Below are positions 42,626 through 51,048 of a stretch of 64,000 nucleotides of DNA, in pieces. Position 1 is the stretch's first letter; the number at the start of each line of letters is the position of its first letter. The DNA is from CAYZWU01 sp964482235 (GTDB lineage Bacteria > Planctomycetota > B15-G4 > CAYZWU01). Position numbers and translations under genes: made by a program. The notes below the pieces were generated by a model that saw only the letters and a program-made list of their open reading frames with translations, was not told the origin of the DNA and made no database searches. The DNA is taken from NCBI GenBank assembly GCA_964482235.1, contig CAYZWU010000031.1, forward strand, positions 4,803-68,802. The letters are read 5' to 3'.

Positions 42626-45313
42626 TCAGCCGTTCCTGGGCCACTGGGTCTGCAGCTCGTGGAGGTGCGTGTAGACGCCGTTACTGCTGATCAGCTCCTC
42701 GTGCGTGCCTGTCTCGACAAGCCTCGTGTTGGTGAAGACCAGGATCATGTCCGCGTTGCGGATCGTTGAAAGCCTGTGGGCGATGACAAAGGTCGTTCTC
42801 CCCTGCATGAGGCGAGACAGGGCTTCCTGCACCTTGGTCTCCGATTTGGAATCGAGAGCCGACGTGGCCTCGTCGAGAATCAGGATCGGGGGATTGCGGA
42901 GGATCGCACGGGCGATGGCGATGCGCTGGCGCTGCCCGCCCGAGAGGGCCACGCCGCGCTCGCCGATGTGCGTGTCGTAGCCGCTCTCCATCTCCATGAT
43001 GAACTCGTGTGCGTTGGCCGCAGTGGCGGCCGCGATGATCTCTTCTTCCGAGGCGTTGGGGCTGCCGTAGGCGATGTTCATCCCCACGGTGCCCGAGAAG
43101 AGGAATGTCTCCTGCGACACGATTCCGATCTGTCTCCGCAGGGAGCCGACCTTGAGCTTCCTGATGTCGATGCCGTCGATCGTGATGGATCCGGCGTCGA
43201 TGTCGAAGAACCTCGGGATCAGGTCGATCAGCGTGGTCTTACCCGCCCCGGAAGGCCCCACGATGGCAATGATCTGCCCCTTCGACGCCGTGAACGTCAC
43301 GTCGGTGAGCACGGGGATCGTGGGATCATATCGATAGGATACGTTTTCGAACCGGATCTCCTTCTCGAGGGATTGGATATCTCTGCTGTCCGGCGCATCG
43401 ACGATTTCCGGATCGCTGTAGAGAAGCGAGGCAACGCGGTCCGCAGAGGCCAGCGCGGCCTGGACGTTGTTGTTGCAGCGGGCAAGGCGGCGCATGGTGG
43501 CGATCAGGTAGACGAGAGCCATCGCGATCGTGGCGAATCCGCCGAAGGTCCAGTAGTCGCCCCTCTTCAGAAGGACGATCATCAGCGATCCGTCCGTCCG
43601 GGGGAGATAGTGGCAGGCAGCCAGGAGGTTCTGGTCCTTCTCGATGACATAGGTGCTCTCGCGGTCGTTGATCCACTCCCGGGCGGCCTTGATCTCATTT
43701 TCGTCGGGCTTCCTCTCTTTCCACGCCGCGGCCTGAAGTAGCGAGGCGCCCGATTCTGTCGAGAAGATTCCAAGTCCGCCTGAAGCGAGGCTGTCGGAAA
43801 GAAGATCGATGTATTCCCCGGTCACCGTGCCGCTGACAAGGGCTTTCAAAGCGGGATTGCCCGGGCGGCTGCCAGCTCCGGTGACGAGCAGCCTGCCGTC
43901 GCGGTTCTCGAAACCGCTCCTGATCCCGCCGTTCCAGCCGGGAATGATCCGGCCGTCTTCGAGGCTGATCGAGAAATCCGATTTCCTGCCATCCTCGAAT
44001 TCTGCTTCCAGCCGGACGAGCCAGTCGGACGGCCCAGGTGGCAGGCTTTCCTTCAAGAGACGGCGGACCTGTTCCGCCACGGCGCCTTGATCGGCCCCGC
44101 CCGGCCCGAGCAGCTGCAGCAGGGCCGGATCGTTCAGCAGGCTCCCGCCCGCCTCCTCGGCCTTGGCAACGACCTGCTCAAGGCGGACGGCCACCTCGAT
44201 GGCGCTCTCCGTGATGTCGTCCTTGAGCTGGGCGCCGGCGATCACCTTGGTCCCGCCGTACCACATGAGAACGGCGACGGCGAGAAATCCGAGAACCTCG
44301 ACGATCGGGGCTGTCCGCGATCGAAGCCTGGCGCTCTTCATCGTGTTGCGGTAGGTGGTCTTTCCGATATCCCTGAACCTGTCGTATTCGTACTCCTCGG
44401 TATTGAAGGCCTTCACTATCTTCTGGCCCGAGAGCGCCTCGGTGAGCTGGGAGTAGATGAGCGATCTGGAGCGCAGGATCTGTTTGTCGCGCCGCCGGAT
44501 TTTTCGTGCGATCGCCTGAACGGGGAGGAAGATGCCGCAGACGCAGGCCGATAGGACGAAGATCTGCCAGCCGCCGAGCCAGGCGAGGGCGATGACGCAG
44601 ACGACGAACTGCGTGGTGTCGCGGATCATCTCCACGGCAGTGTTGGTGAAGAAGGTCCCGAACACGTTGATATCGCCCGTTATCCTCGATACGAGCTTGC
44701 CCGAGTGGTTCTTGTTGTGGAACCTGAGGGAGAAGGACATCACCTTGGCGAAGAGGGCGTTGCGGATGTCCATGGTGATGCTGTGCCCGGCCGACCGGAT
44801 CAGGATGGACTGGAAGTAGTTCAGCGTCTGCTCAATGATGATGACGAGGGTGAAGATCACGATCAGCAACGCCAGCTTTTCCCTGGCCAGGCTGGGATCG
44901 AACTCCGAAGGGGCTTCCGCCTCGGGAGGAGCCTCCTCTTCCTCGTCGTCGGAGCTGAAGAGGCCGAACACGCGGTCCTTGACCCTGGAGATGACGTCGG
45001 GATCTTCCTTCTCCTCCTTGACCACCTGCTCGGGGTCGATGATCGGCTGGACCCCCTCGTTGATGAACCAGAGCTTGGCGCCCATCAGGCTGGCCGCGAC
45101 CCAGGTGATGATGAGGCTGATGATGATCTTTCTCACATAGGGACGGGCAAAGGAGAAGAGCCTGTGCCAGTGCATGACGCCCGATTGACGGCCGGGCCTG
45201 ACAAGGTCTAGAAGCGAGAGCTTCTTCCTCCTGCTCTCCTGATCGATCTCGTAACGGTCGAGATCCTCCAGGATCACATGGCGTTTCTCCGGGCTCTTTT
45301 CATTTTTGGTCAT
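42626..45313 (-). CDS. MsbA-type ABC exporter with large extracytoplasmic insertion
   Basis: A half-transporter of about 895 aa (900 if begun at 45328), roughly 300 longer than MsbA. Residue numbers below count from the 45328 start. The ATPase domain is complete: Walker A GPSGAGKT (691-698), signature LSGGQ (796-800), Walker B ILILDE (815-820), H-loop AHRLS. The membrane domain is type IV exporter-like, but the TM1-TM2 loop has a ~55-residue acidic insert (about 95-150). The TM5-TM6 loop carries ~220 extra residues (about 366-588), including a predicted helical part and a beta-rich part. Both loops should face the periplasm. Lipid A, lipid-linked glycan or peptide export is possible. Start chosen by GAGAAAG upstream. 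Confidence 0.85.
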   Translation of the reverse strand: MTKNEKSPEKRHVILEDLDRYEIDQESRRKKLSLLDLVRPGRQSGVMHWHRLFSFARPYVRKIIISLIITWVAASLMGAKLWFINEGVQPIIDPEQVVKEEKEDPDVISRVKDRVFGLFSSDDEEEEAPPEAEAPSEFDPSLAREKLALLIVIFTLVIIIEQTLNYFQSILIRSAGHSITMDIRNALFAKVMSFSLRFHNKNHSGKLVSRITGDINVFGTFFTNTAVEMIRDTTQFVVCVIALAWLGGWQIFVLSACVCGIFLPVQAIARKIRRRDKQILRSRSLIYSQLTEALSGQKIVKAFNTEEYEYDRFRDIGKTTYRNTMKSARLRSRTAPIVEVLGFLAVAVLMWYGGTKVIAGAQLKDDITESAIEVAVRLEQVVAKAEEAGGSLLNDPALLQLLGPGGADQGAVAEQVRRLLKESLPPGPSDWLVRLEAEFEDGRKSDFSISLEDGRIIPGWNGGIRSGFENRDGRLLVTGAGSRPGNPALKALVSGTVTGEYIDLLSDSLASGGLGIFSTESGASLLQAAAWKERKPDENEIKAAREWINDRESTYVIEKDQNLLAACHYLPRTDGSLMIVLLKRGDYWTFGGFATIAMALVYLIATMRRLARCNNNVQAALASADRVASLLYSDPEIVDAPDSRDIQSLEKEIRFENVSYRYDPTIPVLTDVTFTASKGQIIAIVGPSGAGKTTLIDLIPRFFDIDAGSITIDGIDIRKLKVGSLRRQIGIVSQETFLFSGTVGMNIAYGSPNASEEEIIAAATAANAHEFIMEMESGYDTHIGERGVALSGGQRQRIAIARAILRNPPILILDEATSALDSKSETKVQEALSRLMQGRTTFVIAHRLSTIRNADMILVFTNTRLVETGTHEELISSNGVYTHLHELQTQWPRNG

Positions 45314-45498
45314 GGGGCTTTCTCGCATGAATCAAACTCGATCCTGCCCGCTATCTACCGTGAAGAGGAAGCTGTTTCGCTTTTTCGTCTTTCCCGGTCC
45401 AGCAAAATCAGGATATATGGTAATAAGGCGGCGTGTAAATGGAAGCCTTGTGCTCCGAATTCCGCACTGAATAGTATCTCTTTTTCTGGCGGTCTGTT

Positions 45499-46266
45499 GT
45501 GGCTGTCTATCGAACCGAGTCGATATGCATTTTCAGGACTCCCTTCCGCGAGACGTCACAGGTGGTCCATCTGCTGACGCCGCGGATGGGGCGGCTCGCT
45601 GTCCTGGTCAAGGGGGCTTTCCGTGGAAAGAACCGATATCAGGGCAATGAGGATCTCCTCGTCCTGAGCAAGGTTGTGCTCTCCCGACGCGGTTCGAGGG
45701 GCCTGGATCTCCTGAGAGAGCGTGAAGTCCTTGATGTATTTCCCGGGCTGCGCCAGGATCTGCGGCGCTTTTCGGCATCATCGCTCATTCTTGAAACATT
45801 GAGGGCCAGCATCCCGGCGGGCCATCATGTTCAGGGGATCTATCCCCTTTTCAAGGATACCCTTTATGCGCTTCAAAACGATGTGGCGGACACCGATATT
45901 ATCCTGTTTACCTATCTGGGGGCCTTCCTTAAAATAATAGGTTTCGAGCCCGTACTGTCCCGATGCACCTGCTGCGGCAGGGTTCCCGGAGACAAAGCGA
46001 AGCTCTATGTGAATCCCAGGAAGGGCGGCGTGGTCTGCCGGGTGTGCCGGTCGGACATGAACGACGGCCTGACCCTTTCGAGCCGGGCGGCAACGCTTCT
46101 CAAGCGAATCCCGGCGCTGGACCCGGGTTGCTCCGACGAGGCGCATCTCCCCCTGCAGTCGAGACAGGAAATCTGGTCGTTCTTCGAGGCATTCGTGCCC
46201 TATTTTCTCGAGAAAAAAATAAACTCCCTGGCTTTTGCCCGGCAGTGCACAGGAGGTGCAGCATGA
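45499..46266 (+). CDS. recO: DNA repair protein RecO
   Basis: A 255-aa recombination mediator that loads RecA with RecR and anneals ssDNA. The N-terminal OB fold includes FRETSQVVHLLTPRMGRLAVLVKGAFRGK. A central helical domain follows, and the zinc site is CTCCG (156-160) with CRVC (180-183). The length is normal. GTG start; the ribosome site is weak. The BamD-like gene begins within its stop codon (ATGA), so recO heads a recO-bamD-lptE-ftsH run. Confidence 0.9.
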   Translation: MAVYRTESICIFRTPFRETSQVVHLLTPRMGRLAVLVKGAFRGKNRYQGNEDLLVLSKVVLSRRGSRGLDLLREREVLDVFPGLRQDLRRFSASSLILETLRASIPAGHHVQGIYPLFKDTLYALQNDVADTDIILFTYLGAFLKIIGFEPVLSRCTCCGRVPGDKAKLYVNPRKGGVVCRVCRSDMNDGLTLSSRAATLLKRIPALDPGCSDEAHLPLQSRQEIWSFFEAFVPYFLEKKINSLAFARQCTGGAA

Positions 46267-47294
46267 TGAGAGTCAGGACGATTGGTGGCGGTTACCGTTT
46301 GGATATCAAGGAATTAGGCGGCTGGTCCATCCTTCTGCTCCTCTTTGTTCTCTCAGGTGTGAGCTCTTGTTCGTATTCATTCACGAGGATCGAAGGCAAG
46401 AGTATTTCCGATTGCACGGCTGCCGAGATTCTCATGGCAGCCCAGGATGCCTACGCCATGGAAGAGTACGAGCATACCATTCACCTGGTCGAATACGTGG
46501 CAGAGGAGCATCCCGATGCCCCGGAGGCGGAGGACGCCCTCTATCTCGCCGCGGAATCGAACTTCAAGCTGGGCGAGCCTGCGGAATCGCTCGTGTTTTT
46601 CAAGGAACTGAATGTCAGGTACCCGGCCTCGCGCTACAGTGGTATTATTGCGGAGCGCGATTTTGCGATCGGTCGGGCGTTGTTCGAAGACGATTCGTGG
46701 TTCCTCGGATCCTTCACCCGTGCACGTGGTGTGGAAGCCATGAACCATCTGCTCAAGGAGTTCTCCACCTCGGAGCTGGCTGATGATGCCAGGATGGAGC
46801 TGGGCCTTTACTTCTATTCCGAGCGCGAGTATCAGGATGCGATCGCCATGTTCATGGAGCTGATCGAGGAGAGTCCCGGTTCGGAGTGGGAGCACAAGGC
46901 TCTTTTCATGATGGGGCTCAGCCATTTCGAGAGGAACCGCGGAGCGTCGTATGACGGAAAGTCTCTCAGGCAGTGCATCACCGTTCTGTCCACGTACAGG
47001 GAGAGATATCCCACGGGGTCCTATGTCCAACAATGCGAAGAGGTTATTCTTGAGGCGCGGGAGCGGATAGCCGAAAAAGAACTGGAGATCGCTCTTTTCT
47101 ACCTGGACCAGGATCAGGAGATGGGCGCCAGGCGCCACCTGGCCAACGTGGTGATCCTATACAAGGATACCGGGGCTGCGGCGAGGGCGGAGGAGATCCT
47201 CTCCTGGAACGGCTGGGATCTCTCCTTTCACTCGGTGGATACGCTGGCTCCTGAACAGCGAGAACCCGGGAGGCTGCCTCCCGTGAGACGCTGA
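46263..47294 (+). CDS. bamD: BamD-like outer-membrane assembly lipoprotein
   Basis: A 343-aa TPR lipoprotein. The signal sequence (WSILLLLFVLSGVSSC) ends in a lipobox SSC-type cleavage site. TPR-like repeats run throughout: YEHTIHLVEYVAEEHPDAPEAEDALYLAAESNFKLGEPAESL and YQDAIAMFMELIEESPGSEWEHKALFMMGLSHF, the spacing seen in BamD/YfiO. It is longer than enteric BamD (about 245 aa). The likely role is part of the beta-barrel assembly complex, but other periplasmic TPR lipoproteins look similar and BamA is not in the window. Start overlaps the recO stop; the following gene encodes an LptE-like lipoprotein. Confidence 0.75.
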   Translation: MMRVRTIGGGYRLDIKELGGWSILLLLFVLSGVSSCSYSFTRIEGKSISDCTAAEILMAAQDAYAMEEYEHTIHLVEYVAEEHPDAPEAEDALYLAAESNFKLGEPAESLVFFKELNVRYPASRYSGIIAERDFAIGRALFEDDSWFLGSFTRARGVEAMNHLLKEFSTSELADDARMELGLYFYSEREYQDAIAMFMELIEESPGSEWEHKALFMMGLSHFERNRGASYDGKSLRQCITVLSTYRERYPTGSYVQQCEEVILEARERIAEKELEIALFYLDQDQEMGARRHLANVVILYKDTGAAARAEEILSWNGWDLSFHSVDTLAPEQREPGRLPPVRR

Positions 47295-47311
47295 TCGGAT
47301 TGGACGAATAA

Positions 47312-47812
47312 ATGACGGCAAGATCTTGGGTGCGTTTGATTTTCCCGTTGATCCCGCTCCTTGCTGCCGGGGGGTGTGCGGGATGGAGCACCGACTCGCT
47401 CGTCCAGGACGGGATGGAGAGGATCTATGTTCCCTACTTCCAGAACGACACGTTCTACCGGGATCTGGAGGTCAATTTGACCCACGAGGTCATTGCCAGG
47501 ATCCGGGAACGGAACGACCTGATACTTGCCGACAAGGACACGGCAGAGATGATCCTCGAGGGCCGCATCGTCGGATTTCGCAAGCTGGTCGTAAGCGAGG
47601 ATCTCAACAACAATACCACCGAGACGGCAACCGTCATGGCCGTCCATGTGCAGTTGATCCGCAGATCGGACGGAAAAACGGTCAACCAGGCGCTGCTCAC
47701 CGACGAGGCCGAGTACTTCAGCCCCCTGGGCGAGACGCAGGAGACTGCAGAGCGCGATTCTTTCAGGCGCCTGTCCCACAGGATCCTGAGCATAGTGGAG
47801 AAAGGTTTCTGA
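47312..47812 (+). CDS. lptE: LptE-family lipoprotein
   Basis: A 166-aa outer-membrane lipoprotein of the LptE family, the plug of the LptD LPS translocon. The signal peptide ends in lipobox LAAGGC. The mature part has the family core MERIYVPYFQNDTFYRDLEVNLTHEVIARIRER..., then an alternating strand pattern (AEMILEGRIVGFRKLV). A glycine- and tryptophan-containing start (AGWSTDSL) resembles planctomycete-type homologues. LptD is not in the window. It sits 17 bases after bamD and 7 bases before ftsH, implying a single transcript. Confidence 0.8.
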   Translation: MTARSWVRLIFPLIPLLAAGGCAGWSTDSLVQDGMERIYVPYFQNDTFYRDLEVNLTHEVIARIRERNDLILADKDTAEMILEGRIVGFRKLVVSEDLNNNTTETATVMAVHVQLIRRSDGKTVNQALLTDEAEYFSPLGETQETAERDSFRRLSHRILSIVEKGF

Positions 47813-47819
47813 TTCTCTG

Positions 47820-50258
47820 ATGGATAACCAGCAAAACAGGGATAAAGACCCGCTCAAGGACAAGAAGAAGAAGCGGAGCCGCTTCAACATGCTGTTCACG
47901 CTCCTCTTCGTGATCGTGGTCTTTGCTCTCCTGCTTCAAATGATCGGCGGCGATTCCTTCGGCGACACCAAGGAAATCAGCGCCATGACCTTCTACAAGC
48001 TTCTCTATACGTGCCGGATCACGAGGCTCGAGGTTGCAGGACCGGACAAGATCGAGGGGGATTATATCAAGCCGGATTCGTCTTTTGATGACGGCGGATA
48101 CGGTTCAACGGACGACGGCGGTTACGGTCCCTCGACGGCTGACGGCAACCTGGGCCATTTCGTGGTGCAGCTCAACGAGGGAGATCTTCACGCCCGGTCG
48201 CCTGAACTGAGCAACTTCCTCGGTCGGACCGTCGAGGAAGGAACTCCTTCCGAGCTCCTGGGCTACCTGGATGAGGATTTCATTCACATCAACTCCTATT
48301 ACCAGGTCGTGGCCGACGATTTCGGAACGGTGGAGAGCGCCGCCATCGAGGCGGAATCCTCCCGCCGTCCGCGGGAAGAAAGCGCCGGCAGCACGGGTAC
48401 GCTGCTTTTCGTGGATATGGTCGACCCCAGGGGGGTGTCCCGCTTCATGAAGTATGACTTTTCCGGAAGGGGCGATTACTCGAGCGGCCTCTCCAGCCTG
48501 GTTCAGGTCCTGGCAAAGATCAGGGAGAAGTTCCCCGAAGCGGCGAGCCAGGCCCAGAAGTACTCTGTGCGCAATGAAGGCAGCCTCGAATACAACCAGA
48601 CCAACTCGTTCCTCACCTCCCTCATGGCCACGCTGATTCCGTGGATCCTGATCATCGGAATCTTCTGGTTCTTCATCCTGAGGCAGATGAGGGCCTCAGG
48701 CGGCGGCGGCGGCGTCTTCTCCTTCGGCAAGTCGCGCGCCACGCTGGTCAACAAGGAAAAGACCACGGAGACGTTCGAGGATGTGGCCGGCATCGTGGAG
48801 GCCAAGGAAGAGGTGGTGGAGATCATCGAGTTTCTCAAGAATCCGGGTCGGTTCTCGCGGCTGGGCGGCCGGATCCCTTCCGGCGTGCTGCTCGTGGGAC
48901 CTCCGGGCACGGGGAAGACGTTACTCGCAAAGGCGATCGCCGGCGAGGCCGATGTGCCGTTCTTCTCCATCTCCGGTTCGGATTTCGTCGAGATGTTCGT
49001 CGGCGTGGGGGCCTCTCGCGTCCGCGACCTCTTCCGGCAGGCAAGGGAGAGCTCGCCCTGCCTGATCTTCCTCGACGAGATCGACGCCGTGGGCCGCAAG
49101 AGGGGATCGGGGCTCGGCGGGGGGCACGACGAGCGTGAGCAGACCCTGAATGCCATTCTCGTGGAGATGGACGGCTTCGAGAAGGACGAGGGCGTCATCC
49201 TGCTGGCCGCCACGAACCGTCCCGATGTACTCGATCCCGCGCTTCTCCGTCCCGGCCGCTTCGACAGGGAGATCATCATCGATCTTCCCGACCTCGGCGG
49301 ACGGGCGGATATCCTCAAGGTCCACTGCCGCAAGATCAAGTTGAGCGACGATGTGGACCTGAGCATCGTCGCCAGGGGAACCCCGACCTTCTCCGGTGCC
49401 GAGCTGGCCGCGCTGACGAACGAGGCGGCGCTCATCGCCACGATGAAGAACAAGGATGCCGTCCACATCGAGGATCTCGAGGAGGCGCGCGACAAGATCC
49501 GCTGGGGCAGGCAGAAGAGAAGTCGCACCATGGATGAGGAAGACCGTCTCATCACGGCCTACCACGAGTCCGGGCATGCCCTGGTGGCCCACCTCCTTCC
49601 AGAGGTCGAGCCGCTGCACAAGGTGACGATCATCCCGCGCGGGATGGCTCTCGGCGCCACGATGCAGCTGCCCGAGAAGGACCGCTACCACAATCGCAAG
49701 AAGGAGCTCCTCGGCAACATCATCGTGCTGTACGCCGGCCGCATCGCCGAGCAGACGTTCTGCGGCGATATCTCGAGCGGCGCCCAGAACGACATCCAGC
49801 GAGCCACGGAGCTGGCACGGATCATGGTCTGCCGCCTCGGCATGTCGGAGAACCTGGGGCCGATCTCGTACGATGAACAGCAGGATCATGTCTTCCTGGG
49901 CGAAGAGCTCGTCCGCTCCCGCGGCCACGGCCCGGAAACGATGAAAGCCATCGACAGGGAAGTGAAGCTGATTCTGGACGGCTGCTACAAGAATTGTGAG
50001 GAGCTGATCGCAAGCAACCGCGACATGATCGAGAAGATCTCCCGCGCCTTGATGGAGTTCGAGACCCTCTCGGGCGACGAAGTGGACGCCTTGATGCAAG
50101 GCGAGGAGATCGAGGAGATCGGCAAGGCGCGGAAAGCCAAGCTGGAGTCGAAGAGCTCTCCGCCTCCCATCCCCGAATCGGAAGCCCTGGAGCAGGGCGG
50201 GGAGACCGAGGATCCCGACGAGGGCGATCTACCTGCAGAGGGCGAATTCGCCTACTGA
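47820..50258 (+). CDS. ftsH: ATP-dependent zinc metalloprotease FtsH
   Basis: An 812-aa membrane AAA+ protease for membrane-protein quality control. TM1 (about 23-42) and TM2 (264-288) bracket an unusually long ~220-residue periplasmic domain; typical ones are about 75-120. That domain includes a tandem DDGGYG repeat (near 90-103). The cytoplasmic part is canonical: Walker A GPPGTGKT (360-367), Walker B LIFLDE, pore FVGVGASR, the SRH with NRPDVLDPALLRPGRFDR, and the zinc site HESGH (582-586). A charged, low-complexity tail follows the protease domain. HflK/HflC, its usual partners, are encoded at 17.7-19.7 kb. The stop abuts the end of a convergent gene. Confidence 0.96.
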   Translation: MDNQQNRDKDPLKDKKKKRSRFNMLFTLLFVIVVFALLLQMIGGDSFGDTKEISAMTFYKLLYTCRITRLEVAGPDKIEGDYIKPDSSFDDGGYGSTDDGGYGPSTADGNLGHFVVQLNEGDLHARSPELSNFLGRTVEEGTPSELLGYLDEDFIHINSYYQVVADDFGTVESAAIEAESSRRPREESAGSTGTLLFVDMVDPRGVSRFMKYDFSGRGDYSSGLSSLVQVLAKIREKFPEAASQAQKYSVRNEGSLEYNQTNSFLTSLMATLIPWILIIGIFWFFILRQMRASGGGGGVFSFGKSRATLVNKEKTTETFEDVAGIVEAKEEVVEIIEFLKNPGRFSRLGGRIPSGVLLVGPPGTGKTLLAKAIAGEADVPFFSISGSDFVEMFVGVGASRVRDLFRQARESSPCLIFLDEIDAVGRKRGSGLGGGHDEREQTLNAILVEMDGFEKDEGVILLAATNRPDVLDPALLRPGRFDREIIIDLPDLGGRADILKVHCRKIKLSDDVDLSIVARGTPTFSGAELAALTNEAALIATMKNKDAVHIEDLEEARDKIRWGRQKRSRTMDEEDRLITAYHESGHALVAHLLPEVEPLHKVTIIPRGMALGATMQLPEKDRYHNRKKELLGNIIVLYAGRIAEQTFCGDISSGAQNDIQRATELARIMVCRLGMSENLGPISYDEQQDHVFLGEELVRSRGHGPETMKAIDREVKLILDGCYKNCEELIASNRDMIEKISRALMEFETLSGDEVDALMQGEEIEEIGKARKAKLESKSSPPPIPESEALEQGGETEDPDEGDLPAEGEFAY

Positions 50259-50687
50259 TCAGCTGCGGATGATCTCGCCGAGCCAGGCTTCCGGATCGGC
50301 GAGATGAAACCTGATACGGCCGCCGCCCCTGATGGCCGCCCTGACGAGAAGGACCTTCCCTTTTCCTCTCTTCTCCGTTTGGAACCGGCCCTTGTCCGTG
50401 CCGGCACACCCTCGAGGCCCCACGGGGACCTGCAGGATCTGCTTACGGGTGAGCCAGTGGAAGACCACGAGCCGCCTGTCCGTCAGGTAGACGTCGGCCA
50501 GCACGATCTTCTTGATCAGGGGAAAGTTGAACCGCGTCCAGACGCGGCGCTGCCGGTGCAGTATGCCCTCCGACTCCAGTGCGGAGCGCAGGGCCGGAAA
50601 CCGGATCCGTCCCCTGATCGTCCGGAATAGGATCATGGCCGCGACGGCGATGAGAATAATGAAGACAAGATCATCAGCTATCGGCAT
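50259..50687 (-). CDS. small membrane protein of unknown function
   Basis: A 142-aa protein with one N-terminal transmembrane helix (about 7-22, LVFIILIAVAAMILF) followed by a short beta-rich domain. Segments such as LADVYLTDRRLVVFHWL and GRIRFHLADPEAWLGEII resemble bacterial PH-like or GRAM-like membrane proteins; this is a visual impression only. The gene converges on ftsH with no gap between the stop codons. The ribosome site is weak (GGAA). No specific function is proposed. Confidence 0.55.
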   Translation of the reverse strand: MPIADDLVFIILIAVAAMILFRTIRGRIRFPALRSALESEGILHRQRRVWTRFNFPLIKKIVLADVYLTDRRLVVFHWLTRKQILQVPVGPRGCAGTDKGRFQTEKRGKGKVLLVRAAIRGGGRIRFHLADPEAWLGEIIRS

Positions 50688-51048
50688 GGTTTTCTATTCC
50701 ACCTTCGGCGTTCTCAAAAAAAACACCTTATCTTCGAGCAGACGCCTTTTCCAGAAGATTGATCCGCCGCGGCGAAGGAGCTATTCTAGGAGTGGAGACC
50801 GCTCATTAAGAGACTGCTTCAAAGGATCCGCTCAGCGACCGAACGATCACCTTGATTGATCCTCGATCGATCGGATCGATTGCGGGTATTGCTTACCCCA
50901 GTACGCCATCGAGCCCCGGAGAATCTCCTGATCCCCCTGCAGCATGGCATACAGACCCAGTAGGAAAACACGCGCATTCGACGAAGCATCATCTCCTGAC
51001 TCTCTCCGTGGGCCATCACGTTGAATTCCTTTTTGGTGGGAGGTTGAT
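50688..51048. other. 361-base intergenic region
   Basis: It separates a leftward gene from the rightward CoA-disulfide reductase gene. I see self-complementary GATC/CGAT-rich sequence near 50857-50881 and, on the minus strand, a short open stretch (about 50847-50990) that reads like protein but has no start. No tRNA, hairpin terminator or clear promoter was identified. Confidence 0.4.

Noticed and set aside
50857..50881. Regulatory palindrome made of GATC/CGAT repeats
   Set aside because: Self-complementary runs of these tetramers are expected in GC-rich DNA and no defined arms or spacing stand out.
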